From assembly GCA_944470555.2 (NCBI GenBank), contig OX104128.1:60519257-60583256 (forward strand): 64,000 bases of DNA. Direction: 5' to 3'. The stretch's first letter is position 1; each line of letters begins with the position of its first letter. Under the pieces are notes generated by a model. That model was not told where the DNA came from, did no database searches, and saw only the letters and a program-made list of their open reading frames with translations. Below are positions 1-10,877 of this stretch, in pieces. The stretch is from Heterobilharzia americana. Its lineage: Eukaryota; Platyhelminthes; Trematoda; Strigeidida; Schistosomatidae. A program made the translations under genes and the position numbers.

Positions 1-260
1 TGCTTGGCTGGGGTCCATGAGATGATAACAATCACTAATTGAGGGCTGTTGGTGACATGACTGGAAATCGGTCACAATGGTGCAGATGTATTCACTCACG
101 TCTTCTAAAACTTGGATGTTTGCATTAACTTTTCAAATTGTTTACTCTCTCACACAAGTTTGTCCACATTGATATCACTCTTATTCTGTCCACCTATTCT
201 TTGTATACTACTGTGAACTGTGTGGAGTTCTACGTTGATTTTGCCTTTCGTTTGCTATCT
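1..260 (+). mobile_element. Family B non-LTR retrotransposon, 3' end fragment
   Basis: The stretch matches the 3' terminal part of family B copies elsewhere in the window (for example 34255-34450 and 53000-53265). It keeps the end of the last reading frame (a decayed 'NGADVFTH'-type stretch). It is followed by a conserved 3' UTR with cacacaagtttgtccac-type and tccacctattctttgt-type blocks. The 5' part lies outside the window. Reading frames across it are chance frames through UTR. Confidence 0.6.
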
Positions 261-602
261 AGCACTTCTCACCGAGCCACAACGTTTCTCACACTGGGGG
301 CAAAGGTCAAGCATAAATATGATCAAAAACAATATTTTTCTGATACATTCCGCTTCCAATGGGGATATCCCGGCAGTACAACAAGAGAGAGTGATTTGTT
401 ACACAGCATACTCTTTTGTTTACAGGTAGTTGAATATCTCTCTGACACCAAAGATGGTACAGTCTGTTGGTCTCACCACAAACAGCTGATGTTTTCCAGA
501 ACTACTGTAAAAAGGAAGAACAGAAAGGTACTCAGTAACCTTGTGCACATTTGTGCAGCGGACAGTGAACCACACCTATTGTATGAGGACTAATGATACT
601 TC

Positions 603-715
603 CAGACTGCCTACATCTCGGTAGGTGGAGCTGCGTTTCAACACGTGACCCAATGATTGAAAGTCATCTCCCTTAACCAATGAGCCAAACCTCCACAAGA
701 GCTAACGCCGTGAAA
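603..715 (-). repeat. tRNA-derived SINE-like repeat
   Basis: On the minus strand the sequence has an A-box-like segment (TTTGGCTCATTGGTTAAGG) and a decayed B-box region before CAGCTCCACC. Similar tRNA-headed repeats lie at 11965 (+), 30755 (-) and 50565 (+). The fold is not a complete tRNA. Confidence 0.5.
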
Positions 716-1249
716 CAATAGTATTCTCATATACCTAGAGCTCAACAGCTACATTTTAGAAGTGAAAAATAAATCCGACTATAAGAAATGACATATAGAC
801 TAAGACTAGAGATTTAATCATGTAGGGATATGATAACACCAAAATCCCACTGAGAATTAGAAAACACATTATAGAGGCTTTACTCGTGATAACTGCGTCA
901 CAGCTAAGGTCTATGTTCAATATCAATCCTCTTGGGAATGATGATATGGTTTCTGATGCTCAGTAGAGCTTCTAGTGAATTTGAAATGACCGGTTAAAAG
1001 TTTCAGTTCCATTTCTTCTACAATGGCACTTAGAATACCCATATATAGATAGGACTCAGATCCATGCAAGCAAGGGCCTCGGAACATATTCCAAAGTGGT
1101 TTCAGAAGCAAATTAAATCACCTGAGCCTATAAACTTTGGTAGCAGATGTCCAAGTTCTTCGGTCACGAAACATATCGTTGAGACAGGTAAAAACTAAGT
1201 AACGTTAATTTTAGGAGACTAGGTTACAACCAATGAATACTTAGTGGAT

Positions 1250-1430
1250 CGATGGTAAGGTCCCTCGAAGGAACTTGTAAGTCATGGGTGCATACTGCTG
1301 AGGATCCCCGTGCTAGGACTAAACAACTGTTCAGTGTTTTCAGATTTTCAACAGTTCTCCAAATGATTTCAATCACTCCATGATGAATACTAATCAATCA
1401 ATAAATCCCCACAAACCCTTAAATTGAATC
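1250..1430 (+). mobile_element. Hammerhead element family 2, decayed copy
   Basis: It matches the family 2 layout: a 'gggtgcatactgctgagga' block, then an 'aggactaaacaactgt' block, then the 3' tail ending in gatgaatac and a ccccacaaaccc segment. The GAAAC element is mutated (ctaaac), so it should not cleave. Confidence 0.55.
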
Positions 1431-1984
1431 ATTATGTGATGGTTATTTTAGATTGAAATCTATTGGCACATCATGCCTTTACCGGTAGAGATTACAAAGA
1501 CCTACAACCCAGAGGGTTTAAACGTGATCAGATATAGCTGAGAACTGAAATCATCAACGATCATATCACTTATTCCTTGTACGTATTATTTTCCAACAAA
1601 ATTATGTATGCTCATTGAGTGTAGGTTGAAAGTTTAGGCAGAAAGATAATGTTGCTAACAAGATACTAAAATGCTGAGAAAGAATAGATAAACAAAAGTC
1701 TGAGCCAGCCAACAACAAAATAGGACCTAGTGCTACTGTGCAGCGGTAAAACCTCCTGTACCTCATATCAACACAGAAAGGTAAAATGCACCAAGATAAA
1801 TGATAGAGAAGAAAGCAACTAGGTAGGAAGAAAGGATAAGACAGTAACGAGCTTCCATATGACGAATAAGGTCACTGAATCGACTTTGAGCCAATATCAA
1901 CTAATCGACAACCGGTGATTTTAGCTGTCATGTGAATCCTAACCAAGAAGTCAGAATTTCTGCAAGCAGATTTTCATGAAATGA

Positions 1985-2270
1985 TGCTATGCTTTAGTCT
2001 GGTCACTCCCTAACCCTTTTCTAGCCTGAGCTTGCTTCAGTCAACATTGTGCGACAGAGTGGACAGTGTATGAGACATACGTAACACATGGCCCAACCAC
2101 TTGAGTTCATCAAGGTTCAGAATCTCATAAACTGAATCTCCTCTACGGTTCACAACTCTACACCTGACAAGGTGGCATCACAACATGCAGCCTGGACTGA
2201 GAAGGCAACGGTCGTCGAACGACTGAAGCCTTTTTGTGTTTCCTACCTATAATGGTCATGTTTCACAGGC
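1985..2270 (-). mobile_element. Family B non-LTR, C-terminal fragment
   Basis: Conceptual minus-strand translation with frame breaks resembles the family B C-terminus (the 'HHVSN.EVR..VLG...SVDEV..LHRLRWLGHVLRMP' block seen intact at 32886-33152). The fragment is 5'- and 3'-truncated. Confidence 0.6.
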
Positions 2271-2329
2271 ATATAATATAAAAGAATGAACTGTGTCTAC
2301 AAACTGAGTAAAGCGAATATATTTTAAGG

Positions 2330-2575
2330 GATTTAGAACTGAGAAGACCATTCGAGGACATCGTGCGCCAGGCACTCAAGTGGAACCTAGATAGAAAACG
2401 GCGAGTTCGGCGTCCGAGGGCGACACGGAGATCGTGTGAGGAGGAAATGTGAGCTGTTGGGCAGTCGTGCAGCCAGGTTGAAAAGATTACAGAGAACAGA
2501 GTGGAATGGCGACGTGCTACTGAAGCCCTATGTTCCACTAGGAACCCAAGGGACAAATAACAATAATAATAATGA
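2330..2575 (+). mobile_element. RTE (SR2-like) 3' end fragment
   Basis: The fragment matches the 3' end of the RTE copies at 14943-16432 and 34768-37235: the arginine-rich KRRVRRPRA-type stretch, then the 'tgttccactaggaaccca' block, and an (aat)n-like end. Short tandem repeats at the 3' end are typical of the RTE clade. The ORF on the opposite strand here is its shadow. Confidence 0.75.
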
Positions 2576-2689
2576 ACTCAGAAATAATGCTTACAGTAAG
2601 TAGTTTTACGAAACCATCTCAGAACACCATTTTATTACAGATTTAGTATTTTAAAAACAGAAAATCATGTAGCTAAAGTGAGATGATCA

Positions 2690-3030
2690 GAAAAAATAAG
2701 TAACAAAGAACTCTGGCTAGCAACAAACCAACCAAAAAGCCATCGCCCAACAAACATGCAAAAAATGCAGATGGATTGGATTGGACATACACTGAGAAAA
2801 CCGTTTGGTCAAGTCGTTGAGTGGAACCGAAATGGGAAACGACGAGTTGGGCGTCCTAGCTAGGGGTGATATGGATGAGATGGTATGAGGAAGAAATGAA
2901 AGCTTTTGGGCAGTCGTGGAGCTAGGTTCGAAAGACTGCAGAGAAGAGAGTGAAATGGCGACGTGCCACTGAAGCTCTATGCTCCACTAGGAACCCTAGG
3001 GACAAATAAACAATAATAAAAGTGAGACGA
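2690..3030 (+). mobile_element. RTE (SR2-like) 3' end fragment, second copy
   Basis: Translation gives ISDKELWLATNQP, then MDWIGHTLRKP and GKRRVGRP, which are the terminal RTE reverse-transcriptase blocks (cf. 16100-16300). It ends in aataataaaa-type sequence. It lies about 115 bp after another 3' end in the same orientation, so these look like two separate 5'-truncated insertions. Confidence 0.75.
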
Positions 3031-3183
3031 TGCAATGCAAAGTATGCCATATCATTAGTGAATATTCATTCCCTTGCACAGAAGAAGGTAAATCCAAACA
3101 AATCTATAGTGGTAACTTTAACCGTAAAGGGAATTTGTTGCAAAATATGAAAAGTTTAATAACGTTAAACAAAACCAACTCAC

Positions 3184-3386
3184 TTGTTTAGGAGTCATCA
3201 AATGAAGAGCTTCAGGACGATTTGCAGTCAGACGTTTCTCTGTTAATCGATTTGACAGTAATAAAAATGTACTTTCAACAGTTGATCCATTATAACCTAT
3301 TTGATCAGATGTATTTTGGTTCTCCGTCATATTGTTGGATTCAAGTGAAGGTTTAGAAGCTAGACCAGAACCAGGTGATCGAAGTT
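3184..3386 (-). CDS. FAM13-like gene, exon with conserved EKR..RPE..MT block
   Basis: Exon of 203 nt on the minus strand. The acceptor is ...TTTCGCTTGCCTAG and the donor is CAA|GTGAGT. It starts with two bases completing a codon and ends in phase 0. The upstream exon (4882-4546) ends with one spare base (G + AA = Glu), so the phases agree. The coded segment begins ELRSPGSGLASKP and ends in LTEKRLTANRPEALHLMTPKQ. That end resembles the C-terminal block of FAM13A/FAM13B (LQEKRAESSRPEDIKDMT), which in those proteins is followed by 'EK..LQKALLYYE..HGRP'. The following part is not visible in the window. Family assignment is by remembered motif; the exon boundaries are read directly. Confidence 0.75.
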
Positions 3387-4545
3387 CTAGGCAAGCGAAA
3401 GGAAGTGAAATATTTTTAACCAACGAATTTCCGTTCACAAAACAGACAATCAATTAATAATTAGGTGTTCAGTAGTAGAAGTAGATGTAGCAGTAAAACT
3501 TGTATAAGTGTTTCGCACTGAAATACAGTCATCAGAAGAAGAAGGATATATTCTATGTACTATTCTATTCTGCACACTACAAATGTGAACGCTGAAGTTG
3601 CCCACAACAGTAACCGCTAAAGAACACGACGTTCGATGGAAGGCAATACAGAATCCGGTATAAGTTACCTCCTACATCTTCTAAGTCGCAATCAATTAGC
3701 ATTCAAGCAAAGAACACATATGACATCAGAGTGTACTATGATATTTTCTACTGGCAACTTAGCTACTCAGCAAGACTTAGTACAGGTAAACATTTGAAAC
3801 AGATTTATTCTCAGAGATAATATAAACAACTTTTACATACCTTTTATGTAAAATAATAGTACCACTCAACCTGATGCATGTTCTTTTTATGTACTAGGAT
3901 ATGAGCCACCAATCAGTTGCCCAAACTGAAGTGGGAAGGCGGGGTTCGAACTACGGACGTATGGCTTGAAAGTCGAGTACCTAAGCCATCGCCCGATGTT
4001 TCGGTAAAAACAGTAAACGTGTCCTTCAAGGCAGGAAGAAGCCACAAAACCATAAATCGGTCTGTGTGAACTCAAAACGTGCTATATATTCAATGACCAA
4101 GATATTTTCCGTACTTTTCTTCAAGGCTAATGCCTATCGACTGACGCCCATTAACTAAGCTGAAGCTCACACAAATGATCATGTGGGTTTTCACGAATGT
4201 GCGGCGCAAGCTGATTGGTTAAGGTTTTCACGGAATTTCGGGTTACTTCGAAGGATTTAGGAGATTAAGTTGCACACCATTAGAAGTACCTAAATTGATT
4301 TAAAGTTTCTTTGTCACAACTACAGTGAAAATAATCCCAGAAATGAGTTTATTCAATAAATAACTAATACAAGACAGCTTATCAATACATAGTTCTGAGC
4401 GATGCAGAGAAAATATATGAACTATTCGCACGTATTATCTACACCACATCAAGATTTAAGAAAGACTGAGTTGAGTAAGTGTATGTTTCAGAAGGCAAGA
4501 TATATGAAAATAATTCATAATTCTCTATTCTAAAAAATTCCTTAC
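3387..4545 (-). other. Intron of the FAM13-like gene (1.16 kb)
   Basis: Bounded by a GTAAGG donor (below 4546) and a TAG acceptor (above 3386). It contains a tRNA-like repeat at 3893-4110. I recognise nothing in 3387-3890 or 4110-4545. Confidence 0.6.
3893..4110 (-). repeat. tRNA-derived SINE-like repeat
   Basis: The minus strand carries GATGGCTTAGGTACTCGAC (A-box-like) and GTAGTTCGAACCCCGCC (B-box-like) at tRNA-like spacing. Flanking sequence is not tRNA acceptor stem, so it is a SINE head rather than a tRNA gene. Confidence 0.5.
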
Positions 4546-4882
4546 CTCTCATATAAACTTTAACTTCATCATGATCCTTATAGACAGGCCATTTATCGGA
4601 AGACTGATTGAAAGACAAAGTCGAAGATATCATCTTCATGTTATTAGCTCCATTGTTAGTAGTACAGTCGACAGACTTCGCAATGTTTACATCTCTATGG
4701 TGTGGAGATAGATTGCCTTTATCTGCACCACAACCAGAAGAAAAGTCATTTTGATCTGATATTGGAACCACATCACCAATAGACTTATGAGTAGATATAT
4801 ATCCATCGGATTGTTTACTAGATGACTTAATTTGCTTGATTGCTGCACGAACCTCAGACACTGGGAACATAGTGTTGTTATT
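4546..4882 (-). CDS. FAM13-like gene, serine-rich linker exon
   Basis: Exon of 337 nt, minus strand: acceptor TTTTTACAAACCTAG, phase 0 start (NNNTMFPVSEV...), donor GAGAG|GTAAGG, ending with one spare base. It encodes about 112 residues, rich in Ser, Asn, Asp and Lys. It has an amphipathic start (EVRAAIKQIKSSSKQ) and ends at PVYKDHDEVKVYMR. I see no named domain. By position it lies in the poorly conserved region between the EHLF block and the EKR..RPE block of FAM13 proteins. The reading frame continues past the donor to a stop at about 4439, which is intronic read-through. The exact 5' neighbour is uncertain because a phase 0-0 exon could be missing. Confidence 0.65.
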
Positions 4883-5409
4883 CTAGGTTTGTAAAAATAA
4901 GCAAATTAGAATTTATCACATTTCAATAATGCCCGAGTATTTACTTCAACTAATTACTTATAAGCAGTAAATATACATAGAGGACACGAAAATGGTAAAG
5001 TCAGTCTAGTACGGTGGAAAACTACAAAGTCCGACGAATACTTCATCGTATAATGGTTTTCCTTGACAGCGAACAACAGCAATGTCTGGCATGATTCAAT
5101 AAATAGTCTCCATTCCATTTTAGTCTGTTTATTAGAAATATCACACAGTGAAACAGTAGCATTTACTGGATAATGTTTCGGATACAATTTATTGTCCATA
5201 TTCATATCAGGTAACTCCACAACTTCGAGACAGACTTTATATATTCCTGATGTTTTCTCCTTCTCTGTGAGGACGACAGCAGTAGAATTTTCCATACATA
5301 TGTTTCTAATAAACAGACTAAAATGGAATTACAATCGACCACAGTGCCCAAGTTTTACTCTTATATTAAATAGTCTCCATGTTAAACGACAACACTTATA
5401 AGAAGTAGG

Positions 5410-5735
5410 TTCATTGAATGGATGAAAAACTGTGGTACTCTACAGATGGATAAATTAATAAGTTGTAAGCTAGCTGGTATTTATGAAAGGATTAGACAAA
5501 CATTTTCAATAATACCACACGTTTATGGTTTGCCAAAAATACACAATGCCAACCTACCCTTCATCTGGCTCTAGAGCATGAAAAGACAAGGATTTCATCT
5601 ACTCCCTCATTATCAGCTTTGAAATCATCGACTGTATATAGGATATGAATTTTTTCTCATAAACGTAAGATATTTTTCGACATCGAATCACTTTTCGCTA
5701 ATGTTCCATTCATGAAAAAAATGATAACAATATGA
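5410..5735 (+). mobile_element. Penelope-like element reverse transcriptase remnant
   Basis: The plus strand encodes IIPHVYGLPKIHNANLP, matching the PLE 'P..YGLPKIHK..VPLRPI' motif. After a frame shift follows FFDIESLFANVPF, matching the PLE 'FDV.SLFTNVP' motif (RT domain). Stops and shifts make it a pseudo-copy. The remainder of RT and the GIY-YIG domain are absent. Confidence 0.8.
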
Positions 5736-5749
5736 ATATTTTGATTGCA

Positions 5750-5835
5750 TTCCATTCTCTGAGCTAGGTGATTTAATCGTGAAGCTTGCGTTGTCTTTAT
5801 AGAAAATATCATCAACACTAAATTCAATATAAAGT
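5750..5835. repeat. Fold-back element, single arm
   Basis: It contains ctctgagctaggtgatttaatcgtgaagctt followed by a gaaaatatcatcaacac loop-like stretch, as in the complete fold-back copy at 12208-12358. The second arm is not visible. Confidence 0.45.
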
Positions 5836-6399
5836 GAGCTGTCAATATCTTTCCATGAGTGATCCAGTAAGGTCAATATAAAAATCCGGAAGTGTATTTG
5901 ACAACTTTCCAACATACTACATTTTTATTTGTCAGTAGTATGATATTTAACCAAAAAATACTAGTTGGCTCACAAACTGCTTAAGAATCAGAATTGAGGC
6001 AAAAATGATCGTTAGACTTTTAGCAGCGAATAGACACTAGTTTACTACCCAACTAAATAATCCGTTTCGAAAAATCATGCCACTAAGAGTACTTAGATCA
6101 CCCTTCTATATGAATACTATAACGAAAGCAACGTGAAACGAAACGAAATCGAATGGGATATAAAGGCATATATATAATTTTACCAGATATAAAGTTTAGA
6201 ATATTTAAGCTCTTTTATTAATAATATTATTCTGTCCCTTTACATTGTGGCTATAGTTAAAATTAGACTTTAATACCACAGGCAATCTGTAAAGTAATGA
6301 CCATTGGTTTTAAGATGCAAAGTAGCAAAATCAAAATGGATGAAGAACGATTAATAAATCTGTTTTTGTCTGATCCTCTCTAACTATAATAGATTATCT

Positions 6400-6515
6400 T
6401 CTCTGAACTGAGTGGTCTAAACATGAAGCTTTTATCATCGATGATGATGCTGTCAAGGAAGACGATGAAAGCTTTATGATTGAACCATTCAGCTCACAGA
6501 AGGCAACACAACCAA
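6400..6515. repeat. Fold-back element (inverted-repeat MITE-like)
   Basis: Left arm reads ctgaactgagtggtctaaac; right arm reads gattgaaccattcagctcac, its near reverse complement. Both continue through the gaagctttt/aaagcttt core. The outer end aggcaacacaacc matches other copies. Confidence 0.6.
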
Positions 6516-7118
6516 GATCATTCACCTGAGCTATAGATGTTCTCTATCATTTCAACCTGAAAATTATAATATCAACTGCTTGTTTCCAGTCATTACCTAT
6601 TTACCGTTAGTAGTATAACAACGACTTTATTACAATAAACGAAATTATTCCAGAATTCCCGATTCTCTTGTTTACGTATCTTTCTATTGTATCATGAAAG
6701 TTGTAATCATTCCTAGTCTCTAGTAAAAATCAACCCATGATTGTTTTGTGTAGTAATTGCTAAATCAAATATATGTGAAGGAGGGAATGATGAATCAGTG
6801 CTCGCATTTCTGAACATATCCAAAAGAGCTTGTGACCCAAGTGTTCAATCACACGCCATTTCGTCGATCCAGGATATAGCGTAGATATATTTACAGCCTT
6901 CAGAAGGATAGATCAACAATGAACTTCAATGTTAACATATTCTGGATAAACAGTAGTAATCAAATGCTCTAAACATGACCTCTATAACTCTTTGTTTGCT
7001 CACCTTAACTTCTCCGTTTTATGTCCTCGTATTCATTCATTTTGTTAACAAAACAAAAACCGAACAACTAAGAGCAGCTGGGAACCACTCAAGGTGATTG
7101 GTTTATAGATTCCGCTGG

Positions 7119-8104
7119 CCAGATTAGAGTGATTTAAGTACCGGAGGGCATTTCGCTGGTTTGGAATGAAGAGCTCATCAATGATATACTCGGACAAATT
7201 GGCCTCATAAGACCGAATTGTCTATATCACGTGAATTCGGCTATCTGACTTGCATCGAACGATATAGCTTAACTAGGAAGAGCGATTACCAATTTCAACT
7301 AATTCAGTCTTTAATCAACTTTGATTATCTGAAGACGGTGGGACAAAAGGTCTTAGTTGATCATAGAGAGTTTCAAACTGAGCATTAATATCGAAATGAG
7401 AAATTTTCGTGTGTGGAAATGAAACAGTGGAATCTAAGGAAAGTGTCTGTTTCTCATGAACTACAAGCACAACAGAGAAAAAGTTAGTCACATATTTATC
7501 TGGATCACATGGAAAGGAGTTTGCTTGAATGTCATTAGAACGGGATCTAGACAATTTTCAACCTGTTCTATCATCCGTTTTATTCATAAAAAAACTATAA
7601 AAATTATCAATGAATTGAAATAATCTAATTGCGTTATCTTAATTCATAAAAAGGGACTAATTGTTTTAAATTTTTGGCAAGAAGACTCCCATATTGCACT
7701 GTTAAACGACAAAAAGAACATTTTAACCTAAAGTGAAATATTGTAACAGATTGTCATCTGTTGTGCTTGTAGTTCATGAGAAACAGACACTTTCCCTCAG
7801 ATTCCACTGTTTCATTTCCACACACGAAAATTTCTCATTTCGATATTAATGCTCAGTTTGAAACTCTCTATGATCAACTAAGACCTTTTGTCCCACCGTC
7901 TTCAGATAATCAAAGTTGATTAAAGACTGAATTAGTTGAAATTGGTAATCGCTCTTCCTAGTTAAGCTATATCGTTCGATGCAAGTCAGATAGCCGAATT
8001 CACGTGATATAGACAATTCGGTCTTATGAGGCCAATTTGTCCGAGTATAACGTTGATGAACTCTTCAATTCCGAACGAGCGAAACCACCCTCCAGTACTA
8101 ATCT
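7119..8104. repeat. Large inverted repeat, arms ~350 nt
   Basis: Positions ~7119-7475 reappear as reverse complement at ~7762-8104 with only scattered differences, around a ~290-nt spacer. Examples are tgtttctcatgaactacaag against cttgtagttcatgagaaaca, and gatatagcttaactaggaag against its complement. The outer parts resemble hammerhead family 3 (tgatgagctc and cagcgaaat segments in the left arm read on minus). The open frame on the minus strand of the left arm (7315-7554) is repeated in the right arm. It looks repeat-borne, not a host exon. Confidence 0.75.
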
Positions 8105-9049
8105 GGCACCACTTCACGTTTTAGAAAAAAATTACTGGAAAGATTTGGTGTAATCATTTTTAAACCAATTGAGGAATCCGTCATTGTTGTAATGAATAAA
8201 TGTGACTAAACAAATAAGCAATTTCCTTGAAAATTGGTTAATTTCAAAGGAAAATCTTGTCAAAGCCCTCAGTTGGATAATTTGAATAAAAAGGTACTTA
8301 GCTAAGATAAATGTCAACGTAGATCATCCCTTTTGTTTCTATTTTTCCTTCTATATGGTTTGCGTAATAGCAATCCATTTGTTTCTGTGAAAGAAATATA
8401 TTATGATAATTATCGTTTTATTATAGTAATAGGTATTTTATTATCGTCAGTATTTTTTTTACAACCATACACTTAAAAATAAACAAATCCTATTCTCATC
8501 ATTCGCAGCATTATTAACATCCCTTCAATTAGTTTTCGCTGGCTACATCTATATTCCCCGCCCACCCTCTCCCGATGCATATAGATACCTCGTTCTAACA
8601 CAATAGTATATTGATTATTAAATCATATACTAATCCTCTGGTGTTTACAGCTGATGAGAAGTGACGAAATAAATATGGGCTTAATTTAAGCCTAATATAT
8701 TGTTCTTTATGCTTTGAAGAATATTGTTTAGTAGAACATATTATAAGCGTTTAGTTTTTAATCAGATGACTTTGTATACCTGATGATAAACATATTTTTA
8801 ATACGATCAACACAACACATCACATAATCCTGAATGTTCAAAATTCAAGTGTGAAGAGTTTATACAAAGAAAAAAAGCTACCACATCTACACAAGTCAGA
8901 AAGAAATTCTATACGAAACAAGAAAACAAACGAAGATTATGAACTTTTGTAAAATGAAGAATCATTTATTGTTACTTTTTAAAGCAAATGATGAGTACCA
9001 TACGCTAGGAAAAAAATCATTAAAAATCACATCACATTCACACAAAATT

Positions 9050-9275
9050 GTCAGTGGTTTAGTGAAAGGTGCTGATCATGGAACTTGAACGTCCTGGGTC
9101 CGATCTCTGGTGGGGTCATGGATGCGCACTGCTCAGAAGTCCTATACTAGGACGAAACAGCTGTCCATTGCACCCAGGTTTCCAATGTTCCTCTAACTGA
9201 TGTCAGTCCATAATGAATTCCACCTTAAAATCAATTCATAAACCTCCACAAACCTTCATTTAGAATTAATCTAAC
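9050..9275 (+). mobile_element. Hammerhead element family 2, copy A of tandem pair
   Basis: Contains a tRNA-like B-box region (gggtccgatctctgg), then a hammerhead region at 9124-9173. Stem I gcgcactg is kept, but the core is changed to CTCAGAA and the stem I 3' strand to cattgc. GGACGAAACAGCTGTC is intact. It is followed by the family tail (ccaatgttcctctaactgat, cctccacaaacc). Not expected to cleave because the core G5/G8 positions are altered. It runs directly into copy B. Confidence 0.75.
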
Positions 9276-9279
9276 ACTC

Positions 9280-9600
9280 ATTGGTGACTAGCTTCGAGAG
9301 ATGATTCCCGAAGTTTCAATGAGAAGTCGTGACCAGTAGAGTCAGCAAAGTCGAACATGAGGATAGTTACTAAACGATGACTTTGGATGTAGGTGGCGCT
9401 ATATCGTGAACTGATAGAAGTACGAAATGTGGACCATTGAATTCTGACCCAGTGGCTGGCTACAGAACCTGAAGGTGTCAGGTTCGACCCCTGGCGGCGT
9501 TGTGGGCGCGCACTACTGAGGAGTCCCATACTAGTGGGACGAAAGAGATGTCCGATGCTCCCAGATTTCAAATGTTTTCCCAACTGATCTCAGTCCAAGA
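9280..9600 (+). mobile_element. Hammerhead element family 2, copy B of tandem pair
   Basis: Has the family 5' region (gagagatgattcccgaag; gaacatgaggatagttact; ctttggatgtaggtgg), a tRNA-like head (cagtggctggct ... caggttcgacccctgg), and a hammerhead at 9508-9558. The hammerhead has CTGAGGA and a strong stem II (gtccca...tgggac) but GAAAG instead of GAAAC. Core-to-core distance to copy A is about 384 nt, a complete unit. Confidence 0.8.
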
Positions 9601-9779
9601 TGAATTCAAACCTCGAAACAAAAGTATCATTTGAACAGTATAGTGGGATTTTACAAAGAACCCCTACTAGATAAATATAGACGGAAAATGCGAAAAAAAT
9701 TACCGATAAACATGACATGACAAAGTATGGATAAACATGGCTAAGACAGAATGGATGATCAGATCAGACCTTGACACTA

Positions 9780-10050
9780 CAGTTAAATAGTTGAAAATGA
9801 ACTCAACTATGAAAAATGTCAACATGGACCCTACAATATGTACATCATTTACAAATTTATCATCTTATTTTAGGCATACTGGTCAGTAAGTATAAGTCAG
9901 CTAGCCAGATTCAAGCGATTTGAACTAATTTAACTTTATGAGCTGGATTTTTTCGGGTACACCACTGATGAACTCGGCTCCAAACGAGCAAAATGGTCGT
10001 CCGATGTTTACATCACCTTTATCCGGTTGGCGAAATCTACAGATCAGCCT
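9780..10050 (+). mobile_element. Hammerhead-like element family 3
   Basis: Contains gaaaatgtcaacatggaccc, then ctagccagattcaagcgatt, then a hammerhead-like block at 9955-10005: CTGATGA, stem II actcg/cgag, CAAAAT in place of CGAAAC, then GGTCGTCCGATGT. Decayed at the GAAA element. Confidence 0.6.
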
Positions 10051-10259
10051 CAGTAGAGTAATAGTATCTTTAGATAAGAATCAAATTTTAATAATACGAT
10101 CCATAAGGTGATACATCTTCATATCTAGATGTATTATCTCTGTTTTTCAAGTGTATGTACTCTGCATTTACAAAAGTTCATGACCCTCTGCTATTCAATT
10201 TTCTCCTTCTGATTTGTGTTTATTCTAATGCTTAATATAATGAAAGTCTTTTTGATAGT

Positions 10260-10350
10260 ATTTTGTACTCTAAGCTGGATGGTTTAGTTGTGAAGCTTTC
10301 ATTGTCATCCAAGACAATATCATCAGTACAAACTTCAACAACCTGAACTA
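10260..10350. repeat. Fold-back element, single arm plus loop
   Basis: Reads aagctggatggtttagttgtgaagctttcattgtc, then the acaatatcatcagtacaaac loop seen in the 12208-12358 copy. No second arm is visible. Confidence 0.5.
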
Positions 10351-10529
10351 CAAATGTGCTCCATCATTTCATAATGAAAGTTTGTTAAACTTTTGTTATG
10401 CTTAAGTTTTCAAGGATGTAATTTCTTACCACTTCTGGAATGATAGTGTGTAAAATCCTTCTCACAATTCTTTCTGTCTTCTCTATTATTGTGCAAATGA
10501 TTAATTTTTGAGTAACTATAAAAATACGT

Positions 10530-10760
10530 GGTTCAAATCTCAGTGGGAATAACATAACTCACTGGGGTGCAGGTACATCCAGTTGACGAGTCCCACAAAG
10601 AACAAAAACGCGCATCCTAGATTCCTCTGCTAGCCAAAACGAATTAAATTACTATAATTAGTATTCAGGCAATATCGAGGCATCCGCATAGGAACCCATA
10701 TGCCAATCGAAGTCAAACCAATTCGATCCAGTAAAACAACGGAGAATTACAAGTATGTCA
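10530..10760 (+). mobile_element. Hammerhead element family 1 (Sm-alpha-like), decayed
   Basis: B-box-like gtggttcaaatctcagtggg is followed by actcactggggtgcaggtacatcc. The hammerhead region at 10571-10637 has ttgacgag for CTGACGAG and acaaaaacg for ggacGAAACg. Then come cgcgcatcctagattcc and the conserved tail (gaggcatccgcataggaaccc). Confidence 0.75.
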
Positions 10761-10877
10761 ATAAATAGTAATAACTATCAAGATAGTCAATGTTATTTGA
10801 GTAACGTAACTGATTGATTACAATGTAGGCTGATGAAGAATAACTACTACAGCATGAAATATTACTTGATAACTTAC

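Larger units (their letters stand above)
1..3183 (-). other. Intron of the FAM13-like gene, downstream end outside window
   Basis: This is the intron that follows the last visible coding exon, whose donor is GTGAGT just below position 3184. The next FAM13-conserved block (the segment with a GRP motif after the 'MT..Q' block) was searched for on the minus strand and not seen, so the intron probably runs off the left edge. It holds family B and RTE 3' ends, a tRNA-like repeat and a decayed hammerhead element. I recognise nothing in about 720-1250 and 1430-1985. Confidence 0.5.
4883..10877 (-). other. Intron of the FAM13-like gene (6.0 kb)
   Basis: It lies between the GTAAGT donor below 10878 and the acceptor above 4882. 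The central coiled-coil block of FAM13 proteins ('LTRRIQSLKKKIRKFED') was looked for here and not found. It may be lost, diverged, or in a short exon I missed. Contents: PLE relic, fold-back elements, 7.1-8.1 kb inverted repeat, hammerhead element families 1, 2 and 3. Nothing recognised in 4883-5400, 6520-7110 or 8110-9050. Confidence 0.5.

Noticed and set aside
138..593. 151-codon plus frame
   Set aside because: Begins in the family B 3' UTR and continues into unrelated intron sequence; no protein family signal.
4954..5295. 113-codon minus frame next to the FAM13-like exon
   Set aside because: No acceptable phase-compatible splice pair was found, no family resemblance, and part of it (ctaataaacagactaaaatgg) is locally duplicated in inverted orientation at 5307. 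Treated as chance.
7315..7554. 79-codon minus frame considered as a FAM13 exon
   Set aside because: It lies inside an inverted repeat with a second copy at 7760-7920. The stop and flanks do not fit a coding exon of the gene.
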